Assembly: GCF_035762065.1 (NCBI RefSeq)
Contig: NZ_DASTPW010000028.1
Location: 13,820-77,819 of the forward strand
Direction of reading: 5' to 3'
Source: Methylibium sp035762065
Lineage (GTDB): Bacteria > Pseudomonadota > Gammaproteobacteria > Burkholderiales > Burkholderiaceae_C
Length of the DNA: 64,000 nt
Shown: positions 34,150 through 45,348 of the stretch, piece by piece
Numbering within the stretch: position 1 is the first letter of the stretch
How the letters are laid out: each line of letters begins with the position of its first letter
Made by a program: the position numbers and the translations under genes
The notes under the pieces: generated by a model
What the model saw: only the letters and a program-made list of their open reading frames with translations
Told to the model about the DNA's origin: nothing
Database searches by the model: none

Positions 34150-36066
34150 TCAAACGGCCGCGGGAGCCCCGTCTGGGCTGACCGTCGGCGCACCACCGCT
34201 GCCGCCGCCTGCATTCGGACTGCTCGGCGCGCTCCAATCCTTCGGTGGGCGCGGGGGCTTGCCGGCCATGATGTCGTCGATCTGCTCGGCATCGATGGTT
34301 TCCCACTCGAGCAGCGCCTTCGCCATCGCGTGCATCTTCTCTTGGTTGCTTTCGATGTGGCGGCGCGCGATCACGTACTGCTCGTCAATGATCTTGCGGA
34401 TCTCCTGATCGACCTTGCGCATCGTGTCTTCCGACATGTTGGTCGTCTTCGTGACCGAGCGGCCCAGGAAGACCTCGCCCTCGTTCTCCGAATACACCAT
34501 CGGGCCGAGCTCGTCCGTCATGCCGTAGCGGGTGACCATGTCGCGCGCGAGTTGCGTCGCGCGCTCGAAGTCGTTGCTGGCGCCGGTGGTCATCTGGTTC
34601 ATGAACACCTCTTCGGCGATGCGGCCCCCGAACAGCACGCTGATGGTCGAGAGCATCCGCTCCTTGTCCATGCTGTAGCGGTCACCCTCGGGCAGTTGCA
34701 TCGTCACGCCGAGCGCGCGACCGCGCGGGATCACCGTCACCTTGTGCACCGGGTCGGTCTTGGGCATCAGGCGCGCCACCAGCGCGTGGCCTGCCTCGTG
34801 GTAGGCCGTGTTGCGACGCTCCTCCTCGGGCATGACCATCGACTTGCGCTCGGGGCCCATCATGATCTTGTCCTTGGCCTTCTCGAAGTCGACCATCTCG
34901 ACGACGCGCGCACTGCGGCGTGCGGCGAAGAGCGCGGCCTCGTTGACCAGGTTCGCCAGATCGGCACCACTGAAGCCTGGCGTGCCGCGGGCGAGGATGT
35001 CGGCGCGGATGTCCTGGCCGATCGGCACCTTGCGCATGTGCACGTTGAGGATCTGCTCGCGGCCACGCACGTCGGGCAACGTCACGTAGACCTGCCGGTC
35101 GAAGCGGCCGGGACGCAGCAGCGCCGGGTCGAGGATGTCGGGCCGGTTGGTGGCGGCCATCACGATGACGCCGAGGTTCGTCTCGAAGCCGTCCATCTCG
35201 ACGAGCATCTGGTTCAGCGTCTGCTCGCGCTCGTCGTTGCCGCCGCCCAGGCCGGCCCCGCGGTGGCGGCCGACAGCGTCGATTTCGTCAATGAAGATGA
35301 TGCATGGCGCGTTCTTCTTGGCTTGCTCGAACATGTCGCGCACGCGGGCCGCACCGACGCCGACGAACATTTCGACGAAGTCGGAGCCGCTGATGCTGAA
35401 GAACGGCACCTTCGCTTCGCCGGCGATCGCCTTCGCCAGCAGCGTCTTGCCGGTGCCGGGCGGGCCGACCAGCAGCACGCCGCGCGGGATGCGACCGCCG
35501 AGCTTCTGGAACTTTTGCGGGTCCTTGAGGAAGTCGACCAGCTCCTTGACCTCTTCCTTGGCCTCGTCGCAGCCCGCGACGTCCTGAAAGGTGGTCGAGT
35601 TGTTCGCTTCGTCGAGCATGCGCGCCTTGCTCTTGCCGAAGCTGAATGCGCCGCCTTTGCCGCCGCCCTGCATCTGGCGCATGAAGTAGATCCACACGCC
35701 GATCAGCAGCAGCATCGGGCCCCAGCTCACGAGGATGCTTACCAGCAGCGAGGGCTCCTCGCGCGGCTTCACGTCGAACTTGATGTTGTTGTTGCGAAGG
35801 TCGCCGACGAGACCGCGATCGAGGTAGGTGGCGGTGGAACGCAGCGGCTTGCCGTCGGTGGTGACCGCGCGGATCTCGGTGCCGCCAGCACCGTTTTCCT
35901 GCAGCGTGACGCTGGCGATGCGTTTGGCCTGTACTTCGTCGAGGAACTCGGAGTAGCCGATCTGGCTGCCGGCGGAAGCGGTCCGGTCGAACTGCTTGAA
36001 CACCGTGAACAGCACCAACGCGATCACCAGCCAGACGGCGACCTTCGAAAACCAGGGGTTGTTCAC
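34150..36066 (-). CDS. ftsH: Membrane-anchored AAA+ zinc metalloprotease FtsH
   Basis: 638 residues. Two TM helices (about 7-22 and 103-121) flank a periplasmic domain. The AAA+ domain has Walker A GPPGTGKTLLAKAIA, Walker B CIIFIDEIDAVGRHRG and the second region of homology TNRPDILDPALLRPGRFDRQ. The zinc protease motif HEAGH is in NTAYHEAGHALVARLMP, with a third ligand downstream. It degrades unassembled membrane proteins and, in E. coli, LpxC and sigma-32. The C-terminal tail is Gly/Ser/Pro-rich. It lies 142 nt after rlmE, the usual partner gene. Confidence 0.98.
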   Translation of the reverse strand: MNNPWFSKVAVWLVIALVLFTVFKQFDRTASAGSQIGYSEFLDEVQAKRIASVTLQENGAGGTEIRAVTTDGKPLRSTATYLDRGLVGDLRNNNIKFDVKPREEPSLLVSILVSWGPMLLLIGVWIYFMRQMQGGGKGGAFSFGKSKARMLDEANNSTTFQDVAGCDEAKEEVKELVDFLKDPQKFQKLGGRIPRGVLLVGPPGTGKTLLAKAIAGEAKVPFFSISGSDFVEMFVGVGAARVRDMFEQAKKNAPCIIFIDEIDAVGRHRGAGLGGGNDEREQTLNQMLVEMDGFETNLGVIVMAATNRPDILDPALLRPGRFDRQVYVTLPDVRGREQILNVHMRKVPIGQDIRADILARGTPGFSGADLANLVNEAALFAARRSARVVEMVDFEKAKDKIMMGPERKSMVMPEEERRNTAYHEAGHALVARLMPKTDPVHKVTVIPRGRALGVTMQLPEGDRYSMDKERMLSTISVLFGGRIAEEVFMNQMTTGASNDFERATQLARDMVTRYGMTDELGPMVYSENEGEVFLGRSVTKTTNMSEDTMRKVDQEIRKIIDEQYVIARRHIESNQEKMHAMAKALLEWETIDAEQIDDIMAGKPPRPPKDWSAPSSPNAGGGSGGAPTVSPDGAPAAV

Positions 36067-36208
36067 TGCGGCTCCTTCTTCATGCCTCGCGACGGCGCAG
36101 CGCCGTCACAGGACCGACATATGCGATCAAGTTTAGTCCAGTCAAGTCCCGCGCCTCATGGTTTAAGGACTTCGCCGCCATAGGCGCAGCGAGGGAAACG
36201 CACCGGTT

Positions 36209-36904
36209 TCAAAGGTTTTCGCTGCGCCTGGGCGTTGCCTTCAGACCAAGCCCCACCAGGAAGGTTTCCGCCGATCGATCACGCGAGGCCTTCGGCTTGA
36301 TACGCTTGACAACTTTGAAGCGCTGCTTGAACTGCTCGACGAGCTGGCTGTAGCCGCTGCCGTGAAAAACCTTGCAAACCAGAGCGCCTTGCGGCTTCAG
36401 GTGCTTCTCCGCGAACTCCAACGCCAGCTCGACAAGCAGCGCGATGCGCGCCGAGTCCGACGACGCAACCCCGGAAAGGTTCGGCGCCATGTCGGACACC
36501 ACCAGATCGACCGGCCGACCCGCCAGGGCGGCTTCCAGTTCGGCAAGAACGTCGGCTTCGTGGAAGTCGCCGCGGATGAAACGCACGCCTTCGATCGGCT
36601 CCATCGGCAACACGTCGAGCGCGACGATCGTTCCGTTCAATGCGCCGACCGCCGCGCCGCCCGCCCCGGCCTCCTTGGGCGCGAAGCGACGCCGCAGGTA
36701 TTGGCTCCAGGCGCCGGGCGCGGAGCCAAGATCGACGACCAACTGCCCCGGCCTCACCAGCGCGAGCGCTTCGTCGATCTCCTTGAGCTTGTAGGCAGCG
36801 CGCGCGCGATAGCCCTCTTTGAGCGCGAGCTTCACGTAGGGATCGTTGATGTGATCGTTGAGCCAGGCCTTGTTGACCTTCTTGCTCTTGGTCTTGACCT
36901 TCAT
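36209..36904 (-). CDS. rlmE: 23S rRNA (uridine-2'-O-)-methyltransferase RlmE (FtsJ/RrmJ)
   Basis: 231 residues from ATG 36904 (MKVKTKSKKVNKAWLNDHIN); the longer upstream frame overlaps divergent yhbY. It methylates the A-loop uridine of 23S rRNA (U2552 in E. coli). The Rossmann fold has the SAM motif VVDLGSAPGAWSQYL, and the K-D-K-E catalytic set is suggested by SRAAYKLKEID-type N-terminal lysine, LVVSDMAPNLSGV, GALVCKVFHG and the C-terminal RSAETFLVGLGLK. A short Gly/Ala insert near residue 80 (KEAGAGGAAVGALNG) is slightly unusual. It diverges from yhbY by 21 nt. Confidence 0.96.
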   Translation of the reverse strand: MKVKTKSKKVNKAWLNDHINDPYVKLALKEGYRARAAYKLKEIDEALALVRPGQLVVDLGSAPGAWSQYLRRRFAPKEAGAGGAAVGALNGTIVALDVLPMEPIEGVRFIRGDFHEADVLAELEAALAGRPVDLVVSDMAPNLSGVASSDSARIALLVELALEFAEKHLKPQGALVCKVFHGSGYSQLVEQFKQRFKVVKRIKPKASRDRSAETFLVGLGLKATPRRSENL

Positions 36905-36925
36905 CGCGCTGCCGATAATGCCGTG

Positions 36926-37396
36926 ATGCCCGCACTGACCTTGACCAGCGCCGAACGGCGCGCCCACCGCGCCGCCGCGCACCACCTCGATCCGGTCGTG
37001 ATGATCGGCGGCGAAGGACTCACGCCTGGGGTGCAGAAGGAGGTGGCGGCCGCGCTCGACGCCCACGGCTTGATCAAGCTGCGCGTGATGGCCGACGACC
37101 GCAGCCTGCGCGAGACGGTTTTCGCCGAGTTGTGCGATCGGCTCGACGCGGCGCCGATCCAGCACATCGGCAAGCTGCTCGTGCTATGGCGCGCACCGGT
37201 CGAAAAGGCCAAAGCGGTGGACCAAGACCGCAAGGCCGGCCCGAAGGTGGTGAAGGTGCTCAAATTTTCGAAGAGCGGCAACCACCGGGCGCAGGTCAAG
37301 AAGCTCACCGTGCTCGGCAACCAGCGGCTTACTGCAGGCGGCATCGTCAAGCGCGCGAAGAAGCGCGTGACCAGCGCGAAGAAGAAGCCGGCTTGA
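36926..37396 (+). CDS. yhbY: YhbY/CRM-domain RNA-binding protein
   Basis: 156 residues from ATG 36926 (MPALTLTSAERRAHRAAAHHLDPVVMIGG). The CRM domain (about 5-100) has the typical LDPVVMIGGEGLTPGVQKEVAAAL and ELIKLRV-like segment LIKLRVMADD. The basic C-terminal tail (GGIVKRAKKRVTSAKKKPA) is longer than in E. coli YhbY (97 residues). YhbY associates with pre-50S particles and assists 23S rRNA assembly. Divergent from rlmE, another 50S maturation factor, which is the conserved arrangement. Confidence 0.93.
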   Translation: MPALTLTSAERRAHRAAAHHLDPVVMIGGEGLTPGVQKEVAAALDAHGLIKLRVMADDRSLRETVFAELCDRLDAAPIQHIGKLLVLWRAPVEKAKAVDQDRKAGPKVVKVLKFSKSGNHRAQVKKLTVLGNQRLTAGGIVKRAKKRVTSAKKKPA

Positions 37397-37397
37397 G

Positions 37398-37838
37398 TCA
37401 CGGCCCGGCGCTCGCGCGCCAAGCCAACGTCGCGACGAGCAGCAGCTTGACCGCATAGAGCGCACTCGACACGCCGTGCAAGACGCCGAACGAGAACGCG
37501 CCCTGCCCCGCCCGGGCCGCGTCCATCATCGGCTGGATCGCATGGTGGCCGAGCACCGTGCAAAACAGGGCGCCGAGCACCAGCATCAGTTCCGCCGTGA
37601 CCCGCGAGCCTTCACCCGCCGCTGCACCACGCGCTGCCCGCCCGCGTTCGAGCAGGGCCAGCACGACGCACAACACGATGCTCGCCGTCGCCTCGATGGC
37701 GAACAAGCGCGACGCGACGCGGCCGGCCGCCGCCCGATCGAGCAGCGCGAACAGCGTCGGCGCGGCGACGAAGCCGATCGCCAGCATCAGTCCGGCCCAG
37801 AGTCCGGGCAGGCTGCGGCGAGCGCGCTCGGCCAACAT
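37398..37838 (-). CDS. DUF4149 integral membrane protein
   Basis: 146 residues from ATG 37838, which overlaps the greA stop by one base (TGATG). Four predicted TM helices: LPGLWAGLMLAIGFVAAPTLFALL, ASIVLCVVLALLE, ELMLVLGALFCTVLGHH, and ALYAVKLLLVATLAWR. The first contains the G-x-x-x-G-F-x-x-x-P pattern typical of DUF4149. Function is unknown. It follows greA and converges on yhbY with a 1-nt gap, the gene order usual in Burkholderiales. Confidence 0.88.
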   Translation of the reverse strand: MLAERARRSLPGLWAGLMLAIGFVAAPTLFALLDRAAAGRVASRLFAIEATASIVLCVVLALLERGRAARGAAAGEGSRVTAELMLVLGALFCTVLGHHAIQPMMDAARAGQGAFSFGVLHGVSSALYAVKLLLVATLAWRASAGP

Positions 37839-38314
37839 CACACGTAACGCACTTCGACGATTTCGTAGCGCCTCACGCCTCCCGGCGCCTGAACCTCGGC
37901 AACCTCGCCGGCCTCCTTGCCGATCAGCGCGCGCGCGATCGGCGAGCCGACCGAGATGAGGCCCTGCTTCAGATCAGCCTCGTCCTCGCCGACGATCTGG
38001 TAGGTGACTTCCGAGCCCGTCTTGTCTTCCTCGAGATCGACGGTCGCGCCGAACACCACCTTGCCGCCGGCATCGAGCGCCGCGGGATCGATCACCTGCG
38101 CCGCGGCCATCTTTCCTTCGATCTCGAGAATGCGGCCTTCGATGAAGCCCTGCTTGTCCTTGGCGGCTTCGTACTCGGCGTTCTCCGACAAATCGCCCTG
38201 CGCGCGTGCCTCGGCGATCGCCTGGATCACCGCCTGGCGCTCGACGGTCTTGAGCCTTTGCAATTCCTCGCGCAGCTTCTGCGCGCCGCGCGTCGTCAGG
38301 GGGATGGTCGCCAT
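37838..38314 (-). CDS. greA: Transcription elongation factor GreA
   Basis: 158 residues, the standard length. The N-terminal coiled coil enters the RNA polymerase secondary channel and carries the acidic tip GDLSENAEYEAAKDKQGFIEGRI. The C-terminal FKBP-like domain includes SVGSPIARALIGKEAGEVAEVQAPGG. It promotes transcript cleavage to rescue backtracked polymerase. It starts at ATG 38314, 106 nt after carB. The gap contains a run of seven As on the plus strand (38361-38367). Confidence 0.98.
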   Translation of the reverse strand: MATIPLTTRGAQKLREELQRLKTVERQAVIQAIAEARAQGDLSENAEYEAAKDKQGFIEGRILEIEGKMAAAQVIDPAALDAGGKVVFGATVDLEEDKTGSEVTYQIVGEDEADLKQGLISVGSPIARALIGKEAGEVAEVQAPGGVRRYEIVEVRYV

Positions 38315-38420
38315 GGTGTCGTCCGCTGGAAGTCATGCGGCGCCTCGATGCGCCGCGTCCAAAAAAATTCAGCCGCCTCGAAGACCGGGGCGGCCGCTGT
38401 CGAAACAAGTCTAGCGCGCG

Positions 38421-41705
<3,285 letters not shown>

Positions 41706-41707
41706 GG

Positions 41708-42895
41708 TCAGTGGGCCTTGTCCTGCGCGGTTTCGTTCATCAACGAGATGAATCGGTCGAACAGGTAGCCGATGTCGTGCGGGCCGGGCGAGGCTTCCGG
41801 ATGGCCCTGGAAGCAGAAGGCGGGCCTGTCGGTGCGGGCGAGGCCCTGCAAGGTGCCGTCGAACAAGCTGATGTGCGTGGCCCGCAGGTTCGCCGGGAGC
41901 GTCTTCTCGTCCACCGCAAAGCCGTGGTTCTGGCTCGTGATGCTGACGCGGCCAGAGTCGAGGTCCTTCACCGGATGGTTCGCGCCGTGGTGGCCGAACT
42001 TCATCTTGAAGGTCTTTGCACCCGAGGCCAATGCCAGGATCTGGTGGCCGAGGCAGATGCCGAAGGTCGGCAGGCCGGTGTCGATCAGCTTGCGTGTGGC
42101 TTCGATCGCGTACCCGCAGGGCTCGGGGTCGCCAGGTCCGTTGGCAAGGAAGATGCCGTCAGGCTTGAGCAACAGCGCCTCGGCCGCGGGCGTGGTTGCC
42201 GGCACCACGGTGACTTGGCAGCCGCGCGAGGCGAGCATGCGCAGGATGTTGCGCTTCACGCCGAAGTCATAGGCGACGACATGGAAGCGCGGCGCCTGCT
42301 GCATGCCGAACCCCGGCAAGCCGCCTTCGCCGTCGAGCTGCCACTCGGTTTCGTTCCACACGTAGGGCATCGCGGTGCTCACGACTTGGGCGAGGTCGAG
42401 CCCGGCCATGTCGGGGGCGGCCTTCGCGCGCCGAAGCGCTTCGTCGATGTGTTCCACAGTCGGCTTGGCGCCTCGGGGCAAGGCGAGGATGCAGCCGTTT
42501 TGCGCGCCCTTCGTACGCAGCAGCCGGGTCAGGCGGCGCGTGTCGATGTCGGCGATCGCGACCGTCTGCTCGTCGCGCAGATAGGTGGCAAGGGACCGGG
42601 TCTTGCGGAAGTTCGACGCGAGCGCCGGAAGATCTTTGACGATCAAACCCGCGGCGTGGACCTTCGACGCTTCGACGTCCTGCTCGTTGACCCCCGTGTT
42701 GCCGATGTGCGGATACGTCAGCGTGACGATCTGCCGCGCGTAGCTGGGGTCGGTCAGGATTTCCTGGTAGCCGGTCAGCGAGGTGTTGAACACGACCTCG
42801 CCGCTCGTGTGGCCCTCTGCACCGATCGATCTGCCCTCGAAAGTCGTGCCGTCCGCAAGAACCAGAAGGGCACGGGGCAGATCGGGCAGCAGCAC
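41708..42895 (-). CDS. carA: Carbamoyl-phosphate synthase small (glutaminase) subunit
   Basis: 395 residues from GTG 42895, with GGAG 6 nt upstream. The C-terminal class I glutamine amidotransferase domain has the nucleophile in PTFGICLGHQILALA and the His-Glu pair in CFQGHPEASPGPHDIGYLF. The N-terminal domain (LVLADGTTFEGRSIGAEG) contacts CarB. It releases ammonia that is channelled to CarB. First gene of carA-carB. Confidence 0.98.
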   Translation of the reverse strand: MLLPDLPRALLVLADGTTFEGRSIGAEGHTSGEVVFNTSLTGYQEILTDPSYARQIVTLTYPHIGNTGVNEQDVEASKVHAAGLIVKDLPALASNFRKTRSLATYLRDEQTVAIADIDTRRLTRLLRTKGAQNGCILALPRGAKPTVEHIDEALRRAKAAPDMAGLDLAQVVSTAMPYVWNETEWQLDGEGGLPGFGMQQAPRFHVVAYDFGVKRNILRMLASRGCQVTVVPATTPAAEALLLKPDGIFLANGPGDPEPCGYAIEATRKLIDTGLPTFGICLGHQILALASGAKTFKMKFGHHGANHPVKDLDSGRVSITSQNHGFAVDEKTLPANLRATHISLFDGTLQGLARTDRPAFCFQGHPEASPGPHDIGYLFDRFISLMNETAQDKAH

Positions 42896-43154
42896 AAGGG
42901 ACTCCGTCGATGACGCGCGCCCAGCGGGCCTTTGGTGGCCTCGTCCGGCGTGGAAACAGCGGATGTTCCGTTGGGCGGCTGGATTGCAGGAAAAGCGCGA
43001 GATTCTAGCCGGCAGTCTCGTTGCTTGGTCACCGACGCGGCGGTGGCGATGAGTGCGATTGACTCGCAGGCTGCTTCAGAGCGTCGACGTGGGGCCTTCC
43101 TCGTGGAGGCTGCGCACGGCTTCAATAATCACCCGCCCATCAAGGAGAAATGCC
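42896..43154. other. Intergenic region between divergent carA and bfr
   Basis: 259 nt without a supported gene. On the bfr side there is a -10-like CAATAAT (43123-43129) and the AAGGAGAAA ribosome-binding site (43141-43149). On the carA side there is GGAG just before the GTG. I see no PyrR-type leader, arginine box or clear hairpin. Confidence 0.5.
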
Positions 43155-43634
43155 ATGCAAGGCGACGCCCAAGTCATCCAGCACCTGAACGCCCAACTGA
43201 AGAACGAGCTCACAGCGATCAACCAGTACTTCATGCATTACCGGCTGATGAAGCATTGGGGCTTCGACCGGATCGCGAAGAAGGAATACGAGGAGTCGAT
43301 CGGCGAGATGAAGCACGCCGACAAGCTGATGGACCGGATCCTGATGCTCGACGGCCTGCCCAACCTGCAGGACCTCGGCAAGCTGTTGATCGGCGAGAAC
43401 CTCGTCGAGGCGCTGCGTGGCGATCTGACGCTCGAGCAGGCGGCGCAGGCGACCATCAAGGCCGGCATCGCGCATTGCGAGTCGGTGCGGGACTACGTCT
43501 CGCGCGACGTCCTTCAAGGAATCCTCGACGACACCGAGGAGCACATCGACTTCCTCGAGACGCAGCTGGGACTGGTCGATCAGGTCGGGCTGCAGAACTA
43601 CCTGCAGTCGGCGATGGGGGAGCCGTCGTCCTGA
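43155..43634 (+). CDS. bfr: Bacterioferritin
   Basis: 159 residues, typical length, forming a 24-mer haem-containing iron store. Ferroxidase ligands are present at E18, E51 and H54, with matching glutamates in the second half (HCESVRDYVS and DDTEEHIDFLE with H130-type histidine). The haem-ligating methionine is M52 (GEMKHADKL). Start at ATG 43155 with AAGGAGAAA. A bfd gene follows 113 nt later in the same direction. Confidence 0.97.
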   Translation: MQGDAQVIQHLNAQLKNELTAINQYFMHYRLMKHWGFDRIAKKEYEESIGEMKHADKLMDRILMLDGLPNLQDLGKLLIGENLVEALRGDLTLEQAAQATIKAGIAHCESVRDYVSRDVLQGILDDTEEHIDFLETQLGLVDQVGLQNYLQSAMGEPSS

Positions 43635-43694
43635 CGAAGATCCGCCCTGGCGGAAAAAGACCGCACCGCAAGGCTGGCCGTTCAGCCGGCTTGC

Positions 43695-43720
43695 GTTTAA
43701 GAGTGATTCCTATTTAAGAT
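43695..43720 (+). promoter_or_regulatory. Fur-box-like AT-rich element before bfd
   Basis: The stretch GTTTAAGAGTGATTCCTATT followed by TAAGAT is sharply AT-rich in a GC-rich gap and resembles degenerate betaproteobacterial Fur boxes (GATAATGATTCTTATT-like). It lies about 30 nt before the bfd start and may overlap its -10. Fur repression of bfd would fit release of stored iron under starvation. The match is by eye and imperfect. Confidence 0.4.
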
Positions 43721-43747
43721 CAGCGCGTCGCATCCACCGACCGCGCC

Positions 43748-43972
43748 ATGATCGTTTGCGTTTGTCACCGCGTTTCCGACCGCGACATCCGTCGCCAGGC
43801 GCAGGCGTGTTCGAGCTTCGACGAACTGCAGGTCGAAACGGGTGTGAGCACGGCTTGCGGCCGCTGCGGCGACTGCGCCCAGGCGGTGTTCCACGAGGCG
43901 CGTCACGGAGGCCTGCCGCGCACGGCGATCGCGATCCTCGAATGCCGTGCAGCTCCGCAACTTGCGGCCTGA
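43748..43972 (+). CDS. bfd: Bacterioferritin-associated ferredoxin (Bfd-like [2Fe-2S] protein)
   Basis: 74 residues. The BFD-like Fer2 pattern is intact: C4-V-C6 near the N-terminus (MIVCVCHRVSDRDI) and C37-G-R-C40 (TACGRCGDCAQ), binding one [2Fe-2S] cluster; C43 is an extra cysteine. Bfd docks on bacterioferritin and passes electrons to its haem to release iron. It is downstream of bfr with an apparent Fur-type element between. Confidence 0.93.
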   Translation: MIVCVCHRVSDRDIRRQAQACSSFDELQVETGVSTACGRCGDCAQAVFHEARHGGLPRTAIAILECRAAPQLAA

Positions 43973-43992
43973 CCGGCATAGGCCGGGGCGGA

Positions 43993-44412
43993 TCAACGCG
44001 CCAAGAGCTCGTGCAACGCCGCGATCCCGGCCCGCGCCACCTGGGCGTCCTCGGATGACTTCACGCCGCTGACGCCGACGGCGCCAAGGCACTGCCCGTC
44101 GCGTAGCACCGGCACGCCGCCTTCGAGCATGCCTTCGAGCAAGGGGGCGCTGAGGAACGCCGTGCGGCCTTGATTGATGATCTCCTCGTACACGCGCGAT
44201 TCGCGCCGGCCAAGCGCCGCCGTCTGCGCCTTGGCCGGCGCGATCCGTGCGGAGATCGGCGCGGCGCCTTCCGTCCGCTTGAACCACAAAAGGTGGCCCC
44301 CATCGTCGACCACTGCGATCGACACCGCCCAGCCGTGCATGGCGGCCTCGGCCTCCGCGGCTCGGCCGATTCGATCCGCGTCCTCGGCCGTCAGCGCCCA
44401 TTTGCTTTGCAT
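43993..44412 (-). CDS. GlcG/HbpS-family haem-binding-like protein
   Basis: 139 residues from ATG 44412, with GAAGGAGA 6-7 nt upstream. The fold is recognised from SIAVVDDGGHLLWFKRTEGAAPISARIAPAKAQTAALGRR and GGVPVLRDGQCLGAVGVSG, the two conserved GlcG/HbpS blocks. HbpS in Streptomyces binds haem and iron and modulates a redox-sensing two-component system; GlcG is of unknown role near glycolate genes. No signal peptide is visible, so it is probably cytosolic. It converges on bfd (20 nt between), in an iron-related neighbourhood. Confidence 0.85.
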   Translation of the reverse strand: MQSKWALTAEDADRIGRAAEAEAAMHGWAVSIAVVDDGGHLLWFKRTEGAAPISARIAPAKAQTAALGRRESRVYEEIINQGRTAFLSAPLLEGMLEGGVPVLRDGQCLGAVGVSGVKSSEDAQVARAGIAALHELLAR

Positions 44413-44569
44413 CAATGTCTCCTTCGCTGTTCATCGGCGACCTGCCGCGACCGCGCAATGTAATCAGCGGGTTCGACGCCCCAACCACGGTGCTTCGGCA
44501 ACGACGGCGGAACTAGAATCGCGCCGTCAGGTCCACGTCAACCATCACGCATCGCCGGAGGCTCTTTCG

Positions 44570-45262
44570 ATGAACGACATGCTTCAAACGCCCTTCCCTG
44601 GTTCGGTCGCCGCTGGCGCCGAGCGCAACCGGGTTCTGCGCAACACCTACTGGCTGCTGGCTCTGTCCCTGGTGCCGACGGTCCTGGGCGCGTGGGTCGG
44701 TGTCGCGACCGGCTTTAGCTTCTTCGCCGGCAGCCCGCTGATCGGATTCCTGCTCTTCCTGGGCATTGCCTTCGGCTTTTTCTTCGCGATCAACAAGTTC
44801 AAGAATTCCGCGATCGGCGTCGTGCTGCTGCTCGGCTTCACGTTCTTCATGGGGCTGATGCTGTCGCGGCTGATCGGAGCAATTCTCGGCTTCTCGAATG
44901 GCGCTTCGCTGATCGCCTTCGCGTTCGGGGGCACCGCGGCGGTTTTCTTCACCATGGCGACGCTCGCCACGACGATCAAACGCGATCTGTCCGGCATGGG
45001 CAAGTGGCTCACGGTGGGCGCCATCGTGCTGCTCGTGGCGATCGTCGCGAACATCTTCCTGAAGATGCCGGCGCTGATGCTCACGATCTCGGTGCTCGCG
45101 ATGCTGATCTTCTCGGCCTTCATGCTCTACGACATCAAGCGCGTGGTTGATGGTGGCGAGACGAACTACGTGACCGCGACGCTCGCGATCTACCTCGACG
45201 TCTTCAACGTGTTCCAGAGCCTGCTGAGCATCCTCGGCATCTTTGGCGGCGAACGCGAGTGA
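44570..45262 (+). CDS. Bax inhibitor-1 / YccA-family membrane protein
   Basis: 230 residues from ATG 44570 (MNDMLQTPFPGSVAAGAERNRVLRNTYWLL). Seven TM helices are readable. The family signature segments include TLATTIKRDLSGMGKWLTVG and the C-terminal FMLYDIKRVVDGGETNYVTATLAIYLDVFNVFQSLLSILG. Homologues include YccA, an FtsH modulator, and calcium-leak TMBIM proteins; ftsH in this window is not adjacent. A -10-like TAGAAT lies 50 nt upstream and a strong hairpin terminator downstream. It diverges from the GlcG-like gene. Confidence 0.93.
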   Translation: MNDMLQTPFPGSVAAGAERNRVLRNTYWLLALSLVPTVLGAWVGVATGFSFFAGSPLIGFLLFLGIAFGFFFAINKFKNSAIGVVLLLGFTFFMGLMLSRLIGAILGFSNGASLIAFAFGGTAAVFFTMATLATTIKRDLSGMGKWLTVGAIVLLVAIVANIFLKMPALMLTISVLAMLIFSAFMLYDIKRVVDGGETNYVTATLAIYLDVFNVFQSLLSILGIFGGERE

Positions 45263-45288
45263 CGCGAATCTGAACGCTTCGGCAAACA

Positions 45289-45312
45289 CAAGAGGGCCTT
45301 CGGGCCCTCTTG
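45289..45312. terminator. Bidirectional hairpin terminator
   Basis: A 10-bp stem (CAAGAGGGCC 45289-45298 with GGCCCTCTTG 45303-45312) has the very stable TTCG loop and is followed by TCCTTTG on the plus strand and TGTTTGCC on the minus strand. It lies between the convergent BI-1 and rlmD genes and probably serves both. Confidence 0.85.
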
Positions 45313-45348
45313 TCCTTTGTGGCCTGCGGGCTGTCTTGCCTTTGTAGG

